The translations under genes were made by a program, and so were the position numbers. This document shows, one piece after another, positions 35,934-48,300 of a stretch of 64,000 nt of DNA (positions within the stretch are counted from its first letter, which is position 1; each line of letters begins with the position of its first letter). The notes under the pieces were generated by a model. That model had not been told where the DNA came from. It was given only the letters and a program-made list of their open reading frames with translations, and searched no databases. Source of the stretch: Ampelocalamus luodianensis (lineage: Eukaryota > Streptophyta > Magnoliopsida > Poales > Poaceae); NCBI GenBank assembly GCA_036346255.1, contig CM070619.1, forward strand, positions 42,910,342-42,974,341. Reading direction: 5' to 3'.

Positions 35934-37145
35934 CACCCTAGACTCATTTTGAACCCCAATCGGATCTAATGTCTAGTGTCCGGATCTAATGATTAGAGGC
36001 TTGGTTTTAGCATTTTAGAAGGAAATGACTTAAAAATTTTGTGAAACCCTAAAGAAATCCGAGCCCTTCAAACCCAAATCGGAACCCTAAAAGGTGCGGT
36101 GAAAACTTACGATTTTGGAGACCTTCGGAGTCGCTTCGGTCACGGGCGCCAACGTAGCTCCACCCGATGGCTGCGCGCGCGACCTCGATCGCACGCGCGC
36201 GCCGGCGAGTAGGGCTACGGGGGCGCCGCCTCAAGCCGCCACTCCGCGCTCAGATCTACTCTTCCCCGCATCGTCGCTGGCAGAGTCATTGCTGCTCCCC
36301 CCGCGCACGCCATTGCCGACGCCGCATCGCGCATTCCCCTCCGCACGCGTCGCTGCTGTCGCTCTAACTTTTTCGAGAGGAGAAGGGAGGAATGGCGCTA
36401 GGGTTAGCCGTTGAGGTTTTTATGTCGCTTGTGATAGCTCTCGGCCGTCCGATTCAGATCTAACGGCTGTCGCATTTTGGGGTTTTCGGACCGCCCGAGA
36501 CTCACGATAGCTCTCGGCCGTCTGATTCAGATCTAACGGCTGTTGCTTTTTGGGGTTCGGACCAGCCAAGACTCGCAATAGCCCTCGGCTGTCCGATCAA
36601 ATCCAACAGCGCACGTCGTTTTCGACCAGCTGGGTCATCCGCGCGTTTGGGCCGACTGCGAGTTTTGGGCTCCATCCGGCTGTTGGGCCGCGCAAGAGTT
36701 TTGGGCCGACCGAGAGTTTTTGGGCCGAATAGTTTTTTGAGGCCTGCAATAGTGAGCTCTTTTATTTTTTCAGTGCATTTTCTTATGTTTAAGACTATTT
36801 ATTTTATGCAATATTTTAATTAATGTTTTGTTGCACGATAACAATGTATTATGACCACATTATTATGTTTTATCTCTGATTAAAATTGAACCGACGAGAT
36901 ATTTTGATTAGAGATTTCATGTTTTATTTTGGCATTATGTATGCACATGATTACATTCTGACCAACGTTGTTTGTAGTCGTGTGTCGCCATATTAATTGT
37001 TAAGTTCTTTTTAATTTTTTGCCCAACAGTGATATGGATTAGAACTGTAGTTTTGCATATTGTTAATCAGACCAACATAGGGTTAATTGCATGCAATACA
37101 TCTTTATGTTAATTTCTAATTTTGCCCTGTATTTTGATATTTAGC
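35934..37145 (+). other. Long untranslated leader of the copia element
   Basis: About 1.2 kb lie between the primer site and gag. 36100-36400 is very GC-rich, and 36430-36740 contains repeated phrases of GCTCTCGGCCGTC with GATTCAGATCTAACGGC. The rest is AT-rich. No protein motif is present in any frame. It may be a structured leader or captured DNA. Confidence 0.5.
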
Positions 37146-37960
37146 AATAAATGCTTCGAATGTTACCACCACAATTGATAATATTGAGCAGCTTACGGGA
37201 AGTAATTTTCCCACTTGGAAAGAAAGAATTCGTGCTGTCCTTGGAGTTTTGGACCTTGACTATGTGTTAAGGGTGACCGCTCCTGTTCCCCCCACCGACG
37301 GTGGGGATAATTATGATAAGAAAAAGAAAACTTATGATGCTAATGCTGAAAAATGGGAGCGGTTCAACCGCCTATCACTAATAATCATGAAGACCTCTAT
37401 CTCAGTTGGGATCAGGGAAGCAATCCCTGATTCCGAAAATGCTAAGGAGTATTTGGCTTCAGTTGAGGAGAAATTCAAAGGCTCCACTAAAGTTTATGCA
37501 GAACTTTAATCCAGAGGGTTTTATCCACTAAGTATGACAGGTCCAGCGGCATAAGAGAGCATATTATGATGATAACCAATATGGCTGGAAAGCTCAAGGG
37601 CATGGACATGGAGATATCCAATGGTTTCCTAGTCCACTTTATTATGACTTCTCTTCCTTCTGAGTACACTGCATTTAAAATAAATTACAATACTCAGAAA
37701 GAAAAATGGGGCATGAGCGATTTAATCACCATGTGTGTCCAGGAGGAAGAGAGAATAAGGACCGAAAAGAAAGATCTTGCGCTTCAAGTTGGCGGCTCTA
37801 ACAAAAGGAAGTTCCAAGGGGACTTCAAATCCAAGAAAAAGCTGCAATTCTCCCCTAATTCAGATAAGTCGGGGCCTATGTGCACAATGCACCTAAGCTC
37901 CATGTTGCTCCCACTGGAGCACTTAATGGGGGTGAATGTCACTTCTGCAAGGAGCTAGGG
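37146..37960 (+). pseudogene. Copia gag
   Basis: The N-terminal gag reads TTTIDNIEQLTGSNFPTWKE through AIPDSENAKEYLASVEEKFK to a TAA near 37509. It goes on in another frame from 37566 (MAGKLKGMDMEISNGFLVHF, SLPSEYTAFKINYNTQKEKW). The knuckle CHFCKELGHFQKDC (CX2CX4HX4C, about 37938-37980) is intact, in the frame of the following segment. One stop and two frame changes break the gene. Confidence 0.85.
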
Positions 37961-39180
37961 CATTTCCAAAAGGATTGTGTCGGTTTTCTAAAGTGGCTCG
38001 CAAAAAAGGGCAATGATACAATAACGTTCATCGATACAACTCTTTATGCTAATTTCTCCCTTAATTCTTGGTGGATTAACTCAGGTGAAACTGTGCACGT
38101 TACCAACTCTTTACAGGGATTCCTTACCGCGAGAACACTAAGAAAGGGGGAGCGAAGTCTTAAGAGTCGCGGATGGAAAAGAAGCCGAGGTAGAATCAGT
38201 TGGATCTATTTCATTAGTTTTAGATAACGGCTTCATGCTTTGTCTTAATAATGTAGCTATGTTCCTTCCATTAGGAGGAATTTGATTTCGGTTTCTTTAT
38301 TGGGCGATGATGGTTTTAGATGTAATTTTGGTGACAATAAATGCATTATTATGTTTAATTCAAATGATGTTGGTCTTGCTTTTAGACAAGACAAGCTCTA
38401 TATGCTTTCCCTTAATGAATCTCCTGTATCTTTGAATGTGTATGATGCTAAGCATAAAAAGAATGATGAGACTTCTTTGAAACTGTGGCACTGTCGTTTA
38501 GGCCACATTTCGAAGGAAAGAATGGAGCGTCTCATTAAGGAAGAGATTCTTCACCCATTAGATTTCTTTGACTCAGACCACTGCATTGATTGCATTAAAG
38601 AAAAAATATGTAAAGCAAATAAAGAAGGGAGTCACTCGCAGCACAGGACTCTTAGAATTAATTCATACTGATATTTGAGGTCCTTTTCCTGTGACATCAG
38701 TGGATGGTTTTGATTCCTTTATCACATTCGCTGATGATTTCTCCTGTTATGATTATATCTTTTCCATTAAAGACTGATCTGAGTCACTTAACAAATTCAA
38801 GATATTTAAGGCTGAAGTTGAAAATCAGCACACCCTAAGAATTAAAGTGGTAAGATCGGACCGTGGGGGAGAATATTATGGAAGACATGCCTCTTATGGG
38901 CAAATTCCTGGTCCTTTCGCTAAGTTCCTTCAAGAAAATGGCATTGTTGCCCAGTATTCTACACCAGGTGAACCTCAATAGAATGGGCTAACTGAGAGAT
39001 GCAATCGTACACTTATGGATATGGTACAGAGCATGCTTAGCTATTTTAGTTTACCAATTGGTTTGTGGATGGAAGCACTAAAGAGAGTCGCACATATTCT
39101 TAATCGAGTTCCCAGTAAATCAGTGCCTAAGACACCTTATGAATTATGGACAGGGAGAAAATCGAGTTTGAAATATTTAT
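37961..39180 (+). pseudogene. Copia protease and integrase
   Basis: The protease loop reads WWINSGETVHVTNS where the family has WWIDSGATVHV, so the catalytic Asp is Asn and the following Ala is Glu. The integrase HHCC region (LWHCRLGHISKERMERL, DHCIDCIKEK) is near 38490-38600. The core follows with SDRGGEYYGRH and [13 protein letters not shown], interrupted by stops (for example after LRINSY near 38671, in the EPQ segment near 38978 and at 39179-39181). Confidence 0.85.
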
Positions 39181-39182
39181 GA

Positions 39183-40250
39183 GTGTGGGGTTGTCGTGCT
39201 GAAGCTAAGATATTTAATCCATATATTGAGAAATTAGATCCTAAGATAGTAAGTTGCCATTTTATTGGGTACCTTGAGAGATCCAAATGGTATCGTTTTT
39301 ACTGTCCTGATAGGATAACTAAGTTTGTAGAAACAAGCCATGTTGTGTTCTTAGAGACTGGCGAGGATCTGGAGCCCAGGAAAATAGATCTTGAGGAGAA
39401 GCGGGTTTATGTTCCTTCACCGCTTATCCTAGAGACCTTTATTCCTGTACCTCAGGTGGTTGCACTTCTAGTACAAAATACTGTTGTTACACCCACTGTT
39501 GAGGTCTCTGAAATCCCTAATGTTGCACCTAATGATGAGCCTCAGCAGTCTTCTACAATAGCTGATGAACCTATTAGAAGATCACAACGGGAGAGAAGAT
39601 CTGTCATTACAAATGATTATGTTGTTTATATAAATGAGGATATTAATGATATAGAGAAGGTAGATGATCCCACCTCTAATAAGGAGGCCATGATGAGTGA
39701 ACATTCTCCTAAGTGGCTTGATGTCATGAAGGATGAACTAAAGTCTATGAACACTAATAGTGTATGGGACTTAGTAGAAATTCCTGACAGAGTCAAAATA
39801 GTAGGCTGTAAATGGGTCTATAAAACTAAATATGACTCTAAGGAAAATATCGAAAGGTTCAAAGCAAGGTTTGTAGCAAAAGGCTTCTCACAAAGAGAGG
39901 GGATTGATTATAATGACACTTTTTCTCCTATCTCAACTAAAGATTCATTCAGAATCGTTATGGTACGAGTAGCTCATTATGATTTAGAACTACATCAGAT
40001 GGATGTTAAGACGGTATTCCTTAATGGCTTCTTGCAGAAAAACGTTCACATGGCTCAACCAGAAGGTTTTGTCGTGGAAGGCAAGGAGCATATGGGATGT
40101 CGACTTAAGAAATCGATTTATGGCTTAAAGCGAGCGTCGAGGCAATGGTGCCTCAAATTCGATAAAATCATAAGAAATTTTGGATTTAAAAAAATGAAGT
40201 TGATAAATGCATATATGTTAAGTTCAAGGGGAGTAAATTCACTATTTTGA
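39183..40250 (+). pseudogene. Copia integrase C-terminus and reverse transcriptase N-terminal half
   Basis: A 355-codon open stretch covers the GKE-like integrase end (VWGCRAEAKIFNPY, SCHFIGYLERSKWYRFY) and the linker (PIRRSQRERR). It then enters RT: VWDLVEIPDRVKIVGCKWVY, RFKARFVAKGFSQREGIDYN, HQMDVKTVFLNGFL, SIYGLKRASRQW. It then loses frame just before the YVDD motif. The family usually has DVKTAFLNG, and Val replaces Ala here. Confidence 0.9.
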
Positions 40251-41236
40251 TGCTTTATGTGGATGACATCTTATTAGCTAGCAGTGATAAGGATATGCTA
40301 TTTGAGACCAAGAGATTTCTTTCATTTAATTTTGATATGAAGGATCTTGGTGATGCCTCTTACGTTCTTGGCATTGAGATTCACCGAGATAGGTCCAAAG
40401 GAGTGTTAGGTTTATCTCAGAAGGTATACATTGACAGAGTACTAAAGAGATATAATATGCATAAGTGCTCTAGCTCGCCTGCTCCTATTGTTAAGGGCGA
40501 TAAGTTTGGGACATTTCAATGTCTAAGGAACCAATATAAAACTGATCAGATGAAGTCGGTTCCTTATGCTTCAGCTATCGGAAGCATTATGTATGCTCAA
40601 GTATGCACGCGCCCTGATTTAGCTTTTGTAACCAGGATGCTTGGTAGATATCAGTCAAATCCAGGATCGGGCCACTGGAAGGTCGTTAAGAAAGTTTTGC
40701 GCTATATGCAAGCTACTAAGCATTTCATGCTCACATATAAGAATTCTGATAACCTTGAAGTTGTTGGTTATTCAGATTCAGATTTTGCGAGATGTGTTGA
40801 TACTAAGAAATCCACGTCAGGTTATATCTTCACACTCGCTGAAGGAGCTATCTCGTGGAAAAGCTCCAAACAAACCCTTACAACATCTTCAACGATGTAA
40901 GCTGAGTTTGTGGCATGTTATGAGGCTACCGGGCAGGCTGTATAGCTTAAGAACTTTATCCCGGGACTTAGAGTGGTATACAGTATCTCTAAACCACTCA
41001 CCTTATACTGCGATAACGAACCCACAATCTTTTATGCGAGTAACAACAAGTCAAGTGGTGTTGCCAAACACATTGACATTAAGTACAATGTTGTGAAAGA
41101 TAGAATCCAGAATCAAACCGTTAGTATTAAGTATATTAGTACTAAGTTAATGCGTGCAGATCCGCTTACTAAAGGCTTACCATCCAATATCTTTCGTGAT
41201 CATGTTGTCGACATAGGTTTATTGGAAAGCCTCTGA
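40247..41236 (+). pseudogene. Copia reverse transcriptase C-terminal half and RNase H
   Basis: It opens with MMLYVDDILLASSDKDML (catalytic YVDD), then MKDLGDASYVLGIEI. RNase H follows (GYSDSDFARCVDTKKSTSGY, SWKSSKQTLTTSST). TAA at 40898-40900 ends this frame. A last piece from 40973 gives LYCDNEPTIFYASNNKSSG, HIDIKYNVVKDRI and ADPLTKGLPSNIFRDHV up to 41236. Confidence 0.9.
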
Positions 41237-41424
41237 TTATGGATAAAAGGACCTTAAGGTAAACCAATTCCCATTAAGTATAACGAATATCCATTTCGAG
41301 ATAGGATAGTACACTATAGGTACTGGGGTTATATAGCACTTCATTGGCCATACGACGTATTACCTTGGTATGCTGTTTTATTGAGAATGGGCATATGATG
41401 TTAGCCTTACGATCAAAGGGAGAA

Positions 41425-41850
41425 TGTTGGGTTGATCTCGGCTAACCACCTCTGAGATTCATGGGGTCACGCCCCACTCGCGCCCTAATCGGGGGCGCAA
41501 CCAATGCCACTTGGTTTCGGTCCCGTTCGCCAAGTGCTAAATAAACAGGGGTTCGGCAAGCCTTGTGCTGTGTGGTTCTAGGCTACGTTAAACCCCAAAC
41601 AGATCCGATCTTCACAAGCGCTGAAGTAGGCGAAGACCAAAGGCCTCCGCCGTCACCGCGCCACCGCTGTCGATGCTGACGCCACCTTTGCAACCACCGA
41701 CAACTCTGCATCGACCGCATCTACTAGTCTTGATGGCGTCTTCAAGTTTGGGTACGCAATTACGCTTCCGCTCTAAAGGTTTAGCCTAGGTGTTCTTGAG
41801 CTAGGGATAATGTCGTTTAGATCTAGATTAAGCCTTAGTTTATGCCCACA
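41425..41850 (+). repeat. 3' LTR of the copia element
   Basis: It starts TGTTGGGTTGATCTCGGC and ends TTTATGCCCACA, followed by the TSD CTCAG. The purine-rich ATCAAAGGGAGAA precedes it. Confidence 0.95.
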
Positions 41851-41944
41851 CTCAGCAGAAAAGAAGTCATCTCATCATTTACAAGCAGAGACTAGTTACA
41901 CGGCAAGAAAATGAATGGAGCATGGTCAATGCGGTGCTCGTTGG

Positions 41945-41950
41945 TTTATT
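41945..41950 (-). terminator. Probable poly(A) signal of the MACPF gene
   Basis: The minus strand reads AATAAA 116 bases after the stop codon, followed by T-rich sequence. The copia element begins about 95 bases further on, so the gene appears to keep its own 3' end. Confidence 0.45.
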
Positions 41951-42065
41951 GTCTGTCTATACACTTTCTATAGATTAAAAAAAATCAATAACAAATTCTT
42001 ATCCTAATGCTGCTTCCAAAATCCGGAAATCTATAAAGATCACCAAGCTGCGGTATCTACAATGA

Positions 42066-45000
42066 TCAGCTGATGATACTCTCATCCATTGGCTGCGTAT
42101 CATAGTTGAGCAGGGCAAACTTCACATGCAACCCGATTTTCCCCCCTTCCTTGACAAGCTTCGCAGCAGTCACCAGCCAGTGCCCGGGAACATCATGCGG
42201 CCCCTTCACCACCTCTGACATGTCGACGAACTTCAGGAGCTTCCTCGACTGAAGCGGGACAGGAGGGCCGTCAGGGTAAACACCTGAGTTCAGCTGTGCC
42301 GGCTCATGCTTCTGGGCAGGATGCGTGTCACGCTGCATGAATGGGGAGCTCAAAGTTGTGCTTATTGTCGTCAGGAAGCTGCCCTTTTGAGATGCTGCTG
42401 GTGCTCGTGTCCACTCGGTTCTCTGTATAGTGCAGTTTGGGATGTGTGTGTAGAGGAGCCGAAGATGGAGCACCTTCCTTGCCCAGGTTCCCTTTGTGAT
42501 GAGCTGGGCACCGGTGACGATGAAAACGCCACCAGAAACTTTCTTATGCCACTTGGGGTTGTAGTTGACAACGGATGTACATACACACGAGTAACTCTTC
42601 CACTGGACAGCTTCAATGTACCCTGGGTCAGTGTCTTCGGACTCACGCCACTCTGACATCGAAGATGCAATCGAGTCTCCAAACATGCTTGGGACACTAG
42701 AGAGGTGCTGAACATGGATGGCCAACCGATTGCACTTCCTACCCTCCAGATATAACCGTAGGCCAACTACAGGCTTTTGGGAACTAGATACCTGGAACAA
42801 TAAAAAAACATGTGAATAGATGAAAGCTCGACTTTACTGAAAAGTAGTAGTCCTTCAATTCTTTTTCGACAGATAAATGAGAAGTAAGACTCCAGCAAGG
42901 CTCAAATTGTTGAAATGCCAATTTGTCATTCCAACAATGTATCTCTAACAAAAGCTCTATTTACAGCTCAAACTTGTGTAAACTCAAAAAAAAAAAAGGA
43001 AAAAAATCCATTTTACACCCCTGAACTTTGCGTCGAGTCCAAAATACCCCCTGAACTCCAAAACCGTTTGATTTGCACCCTTGAACTCATAATACCATGT
43101 GAATCCACCCCCTCGGACCGAAAACATGTGGTTTTGGGCTACGCTGGCATCACGTTGGGCGGTTTTGCCGCGTCAACGTCCACGTTGGCTGGAGACGAAC
43201 ACCTGGCTTGAGTCGGCCCCGTCGGCGAGCCATGGGTCGCGGAGCTAGAGGGCCGCGGCGGCGTCCTCATGGGCGACCGGGAGATGGTGCTCCGGCGCGA
43301 GGCAGTAGTCGAAGGAGAGCACGACGGCGGGGAGCTCGGCGGCGGTAGCTGGCGTGGAAGCTCGGCCAGGTGCAGGAGCCGATGCAGAAGCCGCCGCTGT
43401 GGAAGTAGATGAGCATGGGGAGCTTCTTGCCCTCCTCCTCCCGTCCGGCCGTCGTGGGCCTGTACATGCGGAGGCCGAGGCCGCGGCCAGCATCGTACAC
43501 GACGTCCCTCCGAAGTACGGCTAGAGCATGATGCCTCCGGCGATTCGCACGGGTTCAAGCCCGAGTCCACCCGATCGGCCGGGAGACGGTGCCGGAGAGG
43601 AGATCGTGGGGCGGCCGGGAGACGGTGCCGGGAGGAGGAGATCGTGGGGCAGCGGTTACACACCGGAGAGGACGGCGGTGCAATTGCGTTTTTAATGCGA
43701 ATAAAAGAGAGGAAATGGTCCGAGTGAGTGCGGTGGCACGAGGGGGTTTCATTTTGCTTTGAAAACAAGAGAAAAAGGAAGTAACGACCGGTATTTATGA
43801 GCTTGGCTCACTCAGCAATGGCGGCACCGCGGGGGAAGAAGATGACAGGAGGAAGGAGGAGGTGTCGTGGCTTGAGCGGCCCCACTCGGCAGCGAAAAAA
43901 CGAAACAGGAAAGTAACGGGTGGTGTTCGGGCCGTTCGATTTAAATAGGACGGTCCACACCGACGGGAACGTTCGGACCGCTCCGAACGCGTAAGCTTGA
44001 TCGGGCCGTCCAATCTCGATCGGACGGTCCAAACTCGTTGGGACGTTCGGACCACCCAAACGCGCAATTCGATCGGACCGTCCAGTTTTGATCCAACGAC
44101 CAAAATGTTTGAGGAGATAGCGCGCGGGTGAGCGGGCTTAGCAAACACGATCGGGCCGTTCATTTTAGATCGGATGGTCCATACTGGTCAGACACAAATG
44201 AGAAAGAGAGAGTGTGTCTTCCTCATTGTTCTTCTTCTCTCCCCGTTGCTTGCTCCCTCGACCTCCTCCCTCCGGTCGGTCTCCCCTCATGGCGTTGCCT
44301 TGCCACCATCGTCGTTGGCTCCCTGCCGCCAGCCCGCCGCCGCCTGCGCCGCCTTGGCCTCAACGCGCCCCTCCTCCCTCGGGCTCCCTCTTTACTCCAT
44401 GCATGGCTCGCCCCATTGTTCGCCCTGACCTCCGAGCGCCGCTCTGAACTGCGAGCACCACCCTAGGGTTGCCGCCGCATTGAGCTCCCCACATGCGAGT
44501 GTGGTGGCGCCAGGCGGCCGACGGCCTCGGCTGTTGCTTGTCGTGCATGACAATGACGACGATGACATCCTTTATCTGTTGCTGATTCAGATGCCGGGGA
44601 AAGAAATGGAGGAGTGGAGGGAGCGGTCCGGTGGCCATTCCTTGCGGGCACCGAGGGAGAGGAGGTGGTTCTTGAGTGGAAGGGAGTTGGGTGGGAGCGC
44701 GACGAGGTCGGACGGCCGGCGGTGGAGGTGGTTGAGGAGGGTGGGGTCGGCGCCGGCAGCAAGGAGGCGGGATATGGCGGTGGGCGCGTAGGGGGCTTCG
44801 CCGGCGGCAGCGAGGTGGAGCAGGGTGGAGAGGGAGGACGCGGAGGTGCGATTGGGGTCGGCGAGGTGGGGCGGCGAGAGGAGGGCGTCGAGGCAGGCTA
44901 CGGACCCGTATGCCACGGCGACGGGGAAAGAAATGGAGTGGAGAGAGGACACGTGGACGCCACATCAACCAAATAGGTACACGTGGACGCCACATCATCC

Positions 45001-45270
45001 AAACCAGTGACATGGCTGCCACGTCATCCAAAATCACCAATGAAACTAGCGTAGAGTGTAACTTGATCTGGTATTGACAGTTCGAGGGTGTAAATTGAAC
45101 GGTTTTGTAGTTCAAGGTGTTTTTTGGACTCTCGCCAAAGTTCAAGGGTGTAAAATGGACTTATTCCAAAAAAAACATCAGTAAGAAGCACCCCTGCAAG
45201 ATAGTCTCAACCTCATTGTGTTCTATTAAATGTCTTAGCTTCTTTCAATTTACTTTTGGGCTTCTGTTTC

Positions 45271-45317
<47 letters not shown>

Positions 45318-48300
45318 GTATAAACCACCCGTAATTGCTCTAAAGCAAAATGCAGCTCGAATAAAGAGTATGTGGGTGCAGTTTCTAGCATGAATTCCAG
45401 GTTCAAACTTGTTATCTTCCTTGTAATGTCTTCTGAGTTTTAGGGCAACTATGTTTCTTTTTATGTTGGGCTTGAACTCTTATCATTAGAATATTGGTTT
45501 TATCATTGTAGCTAAAATGAAAACAAGCTATACTAAGTTTTCATAAAACTCAAGAAAGCAAGTTTTGACCCTTTTTCAAAATAATCAAAAACTTCTTGTC
45601 TCATTCAAACATGTATTTTAGCAAACCCTATCCTAACAGAACTACAGACCTAAAAACAGTTCTGCTAAAAGAAATACACACTATATTTAGCATTAATCAT
45701 GTTAGTAGAGCAATTATGCAAGATATGACATACATAGGTCCTCAAAGACTAAATTTATTGTTTGTCAACATAAATTTAAGGTAAATGGATGAACAAACTG
45801 AAGCCTTTCAAAAAAGGAATAAGTCTAATTTACCCCTTGAACTACATAACCGTCTAAATAACCCCCTGGAGCGATTTCAATGGTGGTTTTGCCACTGCGG
45901 TGGAGATGGTTTTGCCTCCTTGGCGAATGATGTGGCTGAAGATCATTGCTACATTGTTAGCCACGGCATCTACCACATTCTCGGCCACGTCAACCCCACG
46001 GTGGCAAAACCACCTCAAGAAACACCTTAGAGAGTTATTTAGCTGGTTTTGCATAGTTTAGAGGGCTAGGTAGACGGTTTTGTAGTTCAGGGGTATATTA
46101 GACGCACCCCGAAAATTCAGGGGATAAAATAGACCTATTCCTTCAAAAAACTACAACACAATTTAATAACCTGGTACCTGAGAAGTGCTAACTTGAAGTT
46201 TGGGGCCAAGAAATCTGAACTGCAATGAAGGGTAGGAACCTTTTCTCTTTTGAGGCCCAAGGACAAGCTCGTTAAACAAAGGTGCCCATTGTAGAGGCAC
46301 TTGAAACTCCAAGAAATGTTGTAAGTCGTCAAGATCAGGTTTATCTGAGAGAACAAACTTTATAAGAATTTACTTAAGCGTATAGCATGAGCTGGATCTT
46401 CCATTAAAGTTATAATAATGCAGTCAATCTGAAACAAACAATTATAGGAAGAATTTGTCTTCAGGACTTACAGCGAAGATATAAATTAATGGCATGGCTG
46501 AGGTAACCGCTGCCAGGAATACCGGTAAGAAGAGAGGTAATAGGAACAAATTTAAACATAATAGCATCAGGTTTCTTTGGAACTGTTTGTAGCCATTTGG
46601 AGTGACTGGGTATATGTACATCTCCACCCCTTTTCGAGCATGTAATTGTGATTCCCTGTTTGGAAAAGCAGTTATGTTTCGGTATGTAGAGAACTAGAGA
46701 GCCAAATCAGCCAATTGGCACAGTAAGGTAAGAAAATACTTACATCTTTGGTTGATGATTCTGAGTAGCTAGAAAGATGTAGGTTATTAGTCTGCTGCAC
46801 TATCCTGACGAAAACATCAGGCACCTAAATTTAAATAAATCTGGTCAGCTAAATTTTATTCCAATATATGGGGACATGGGCTGAGGATAGAAATATTTAT
46901 ACCTTGCTCTTGCCATCCTTGGTCTTACGATGTATGGGAGAGAGGCCCTTCCCATCAGAAAATAGAAAATCACCAATATCCTCCAGGTGTAGCTTTACGT
47001 CGGCAGATGAAATGGTTGAAGAAAGACTTTGCTTAACACATATGACATCCTGACCTCCAACTGCCATTTCAACAATTATGTGTGTCCCATAAGTTTTGAT
47101 AAACCTGAAAATACACAAGATCTAGTTGGTTTTATTCACATACACACACGCGCACACACATATATATAACTTTGTTGTTGGATGAACTTATGCGTTTTAG
47201 AAAATTTATTGTAAGATAAATATATCTGGCTGATAGAAAAGGACATCAAACACCAAAAACCCTCAAACTGTAGATAATTGATAAAATGAGCTTCTCCAGA
47301 AAAGAGTTCTCAGAGTGTTTTACCAAGATAATGCAACAGGATCCCACTTGGATGGAACAGCCTTTTTTACTTCATCTCGAAGAACCAATGGAGAAGCTTT
47401 CAGGTGCAAGTTGTACAATGAAATGAAATATCCATCAAATGCTAGATGCTTAGTCTCTTTTGCATCTGTCAGCCAAGCTCCACTTAAATCAAAAAGCGCG
47501 TTAAAATAGCCTGAGGGCACTTTCCCTTGGACTGAAGATTTCTGATTAAGTAATTCCGACATCTGTCACGAAAATCAAAATGTGATCAATATAAAATAAT
47601 ATCATTTGCAGATAGCTCTATAACCGTATTCATTATTTTGCGCATCGATAGATGATTTTCTCGCCATACTTGGATATATTTCATGTCTTCTCGTAGTGAG
47701 GTCTTGTCTATCTATAAAAAATTTGCCACTATGATTCACACAGTTCTCCACTCCTATTCGTGTCTTCGTCTTGGATTCTGTGGCGAGTACCTCTCTCGTT
47801 ACTGCGGCTTCCTTCCTTGGCGCGAGGAACTCTCGCTTCGATTCTCTTGTCACGGTGCTCATGCTCCGAATGGTGTCGTGGCGCAAGCATCGTCACCTCC
47901 TTGAGGCGGCTCGTACTCGATGATCGCGCCTCTATTCCACCTCACTTTTGGGTAGAAATTTGTTTCCCTTGCACCTATCTCGTCAACATCGACCTCTTAC
48001 GCTCTTGGGAGCGATCGCGTTGGCGTCTCGTGGTCTTCTTCCGACTACTCTACCCTTCATGTTTGGTTGCGTTTGCTCGTTCTCTCGCCTCGAGAAGCGC
48101 GCAAGCGGCCGCTCGATCTGTTGAGTGTGTCTTTACGGGATCTGATGCGAGCACAAGGGCTATCGGTCTTTGGGATCTGTTGGTCGTCGGATGCGGGTTT
48201 CTCGGGATGTGACTTTCGGCGAGTCTCGTCCATTCTACCCCGTCCCGCCTCTTATTCGGCTTCCTCTGTGAGTCTCGTCTTTCTTGACCTTTCGGATACA

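Larger units (their letters stand above)
35505..41850 (+). mobile_element. Ty1-copia retrotransposon, full length but decayed
   Basis: LTRs 35505-35919 (415 bp) and 41425-41850 (426 bp) run from TGTTGGGTTG to CTACA or CCCACA. The 5-bp TSD CTCAG is perfect (35500-35504 and 41851-41855). TGGTATCAGAGCC at 35922 is the primer site, and ATCAAAGGGAGAA at 41412 is the polypurine tract. Domain order gag-PR-IN-RT-RH is copia. Several stops and frameshifts interrupt pol. LTR identity is only about 90 percent by eye, so the insertion is not recent. It ends 215 bp from the stop codon of the MACPF gene. Confidence 0.95.
42998..45167. mobile_element. Pack-MULE carrying captured gene fragments
   Basis: The termini are GGAAAAAAATCCATTTTACA and, read inward from the right, GGAATAAGTCCATTTTACAC. 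Inverted similarity extends about 100 bp through CCTTGAACTT and AAACCGTT phrases. The flanks are A-runs (12 on the left, 8 on the right), so a 9-bp TSD is possible but not decisive. The interior holds an esterase fragment, an ankyrin-like fragment, an array of GATCGGACGGTCC phrases (43920-44180) and a tandem repeat of CACGTGGACGCCACATCATC type (44948-45030). No MuDR transposase. It lies in intron 6 of the MACPF gene. Confidence 0.8.

Noticed and set aside
42792..42800. ATG at 42800 as the start of the 244-codon MACPF ORF
   Set aside because: The first codons are intron 6. The acceptor at 42792-42793 and the phase from exon 6 place the exon start at 42791.
43139..43768. 209-codon minus ORF in the Pack-MULE
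   Set aside because: It is out of frame with the esterase blocks. The esterase signal lies in other frames with shifts, so the long ORF is a GC-driven shadow.
42986..45176. 9-bp TSD for the Pack-MULE
   Set aside because: The flanks are A-runs of different length, so a match would occur by chance. The TIRs alone support the element.
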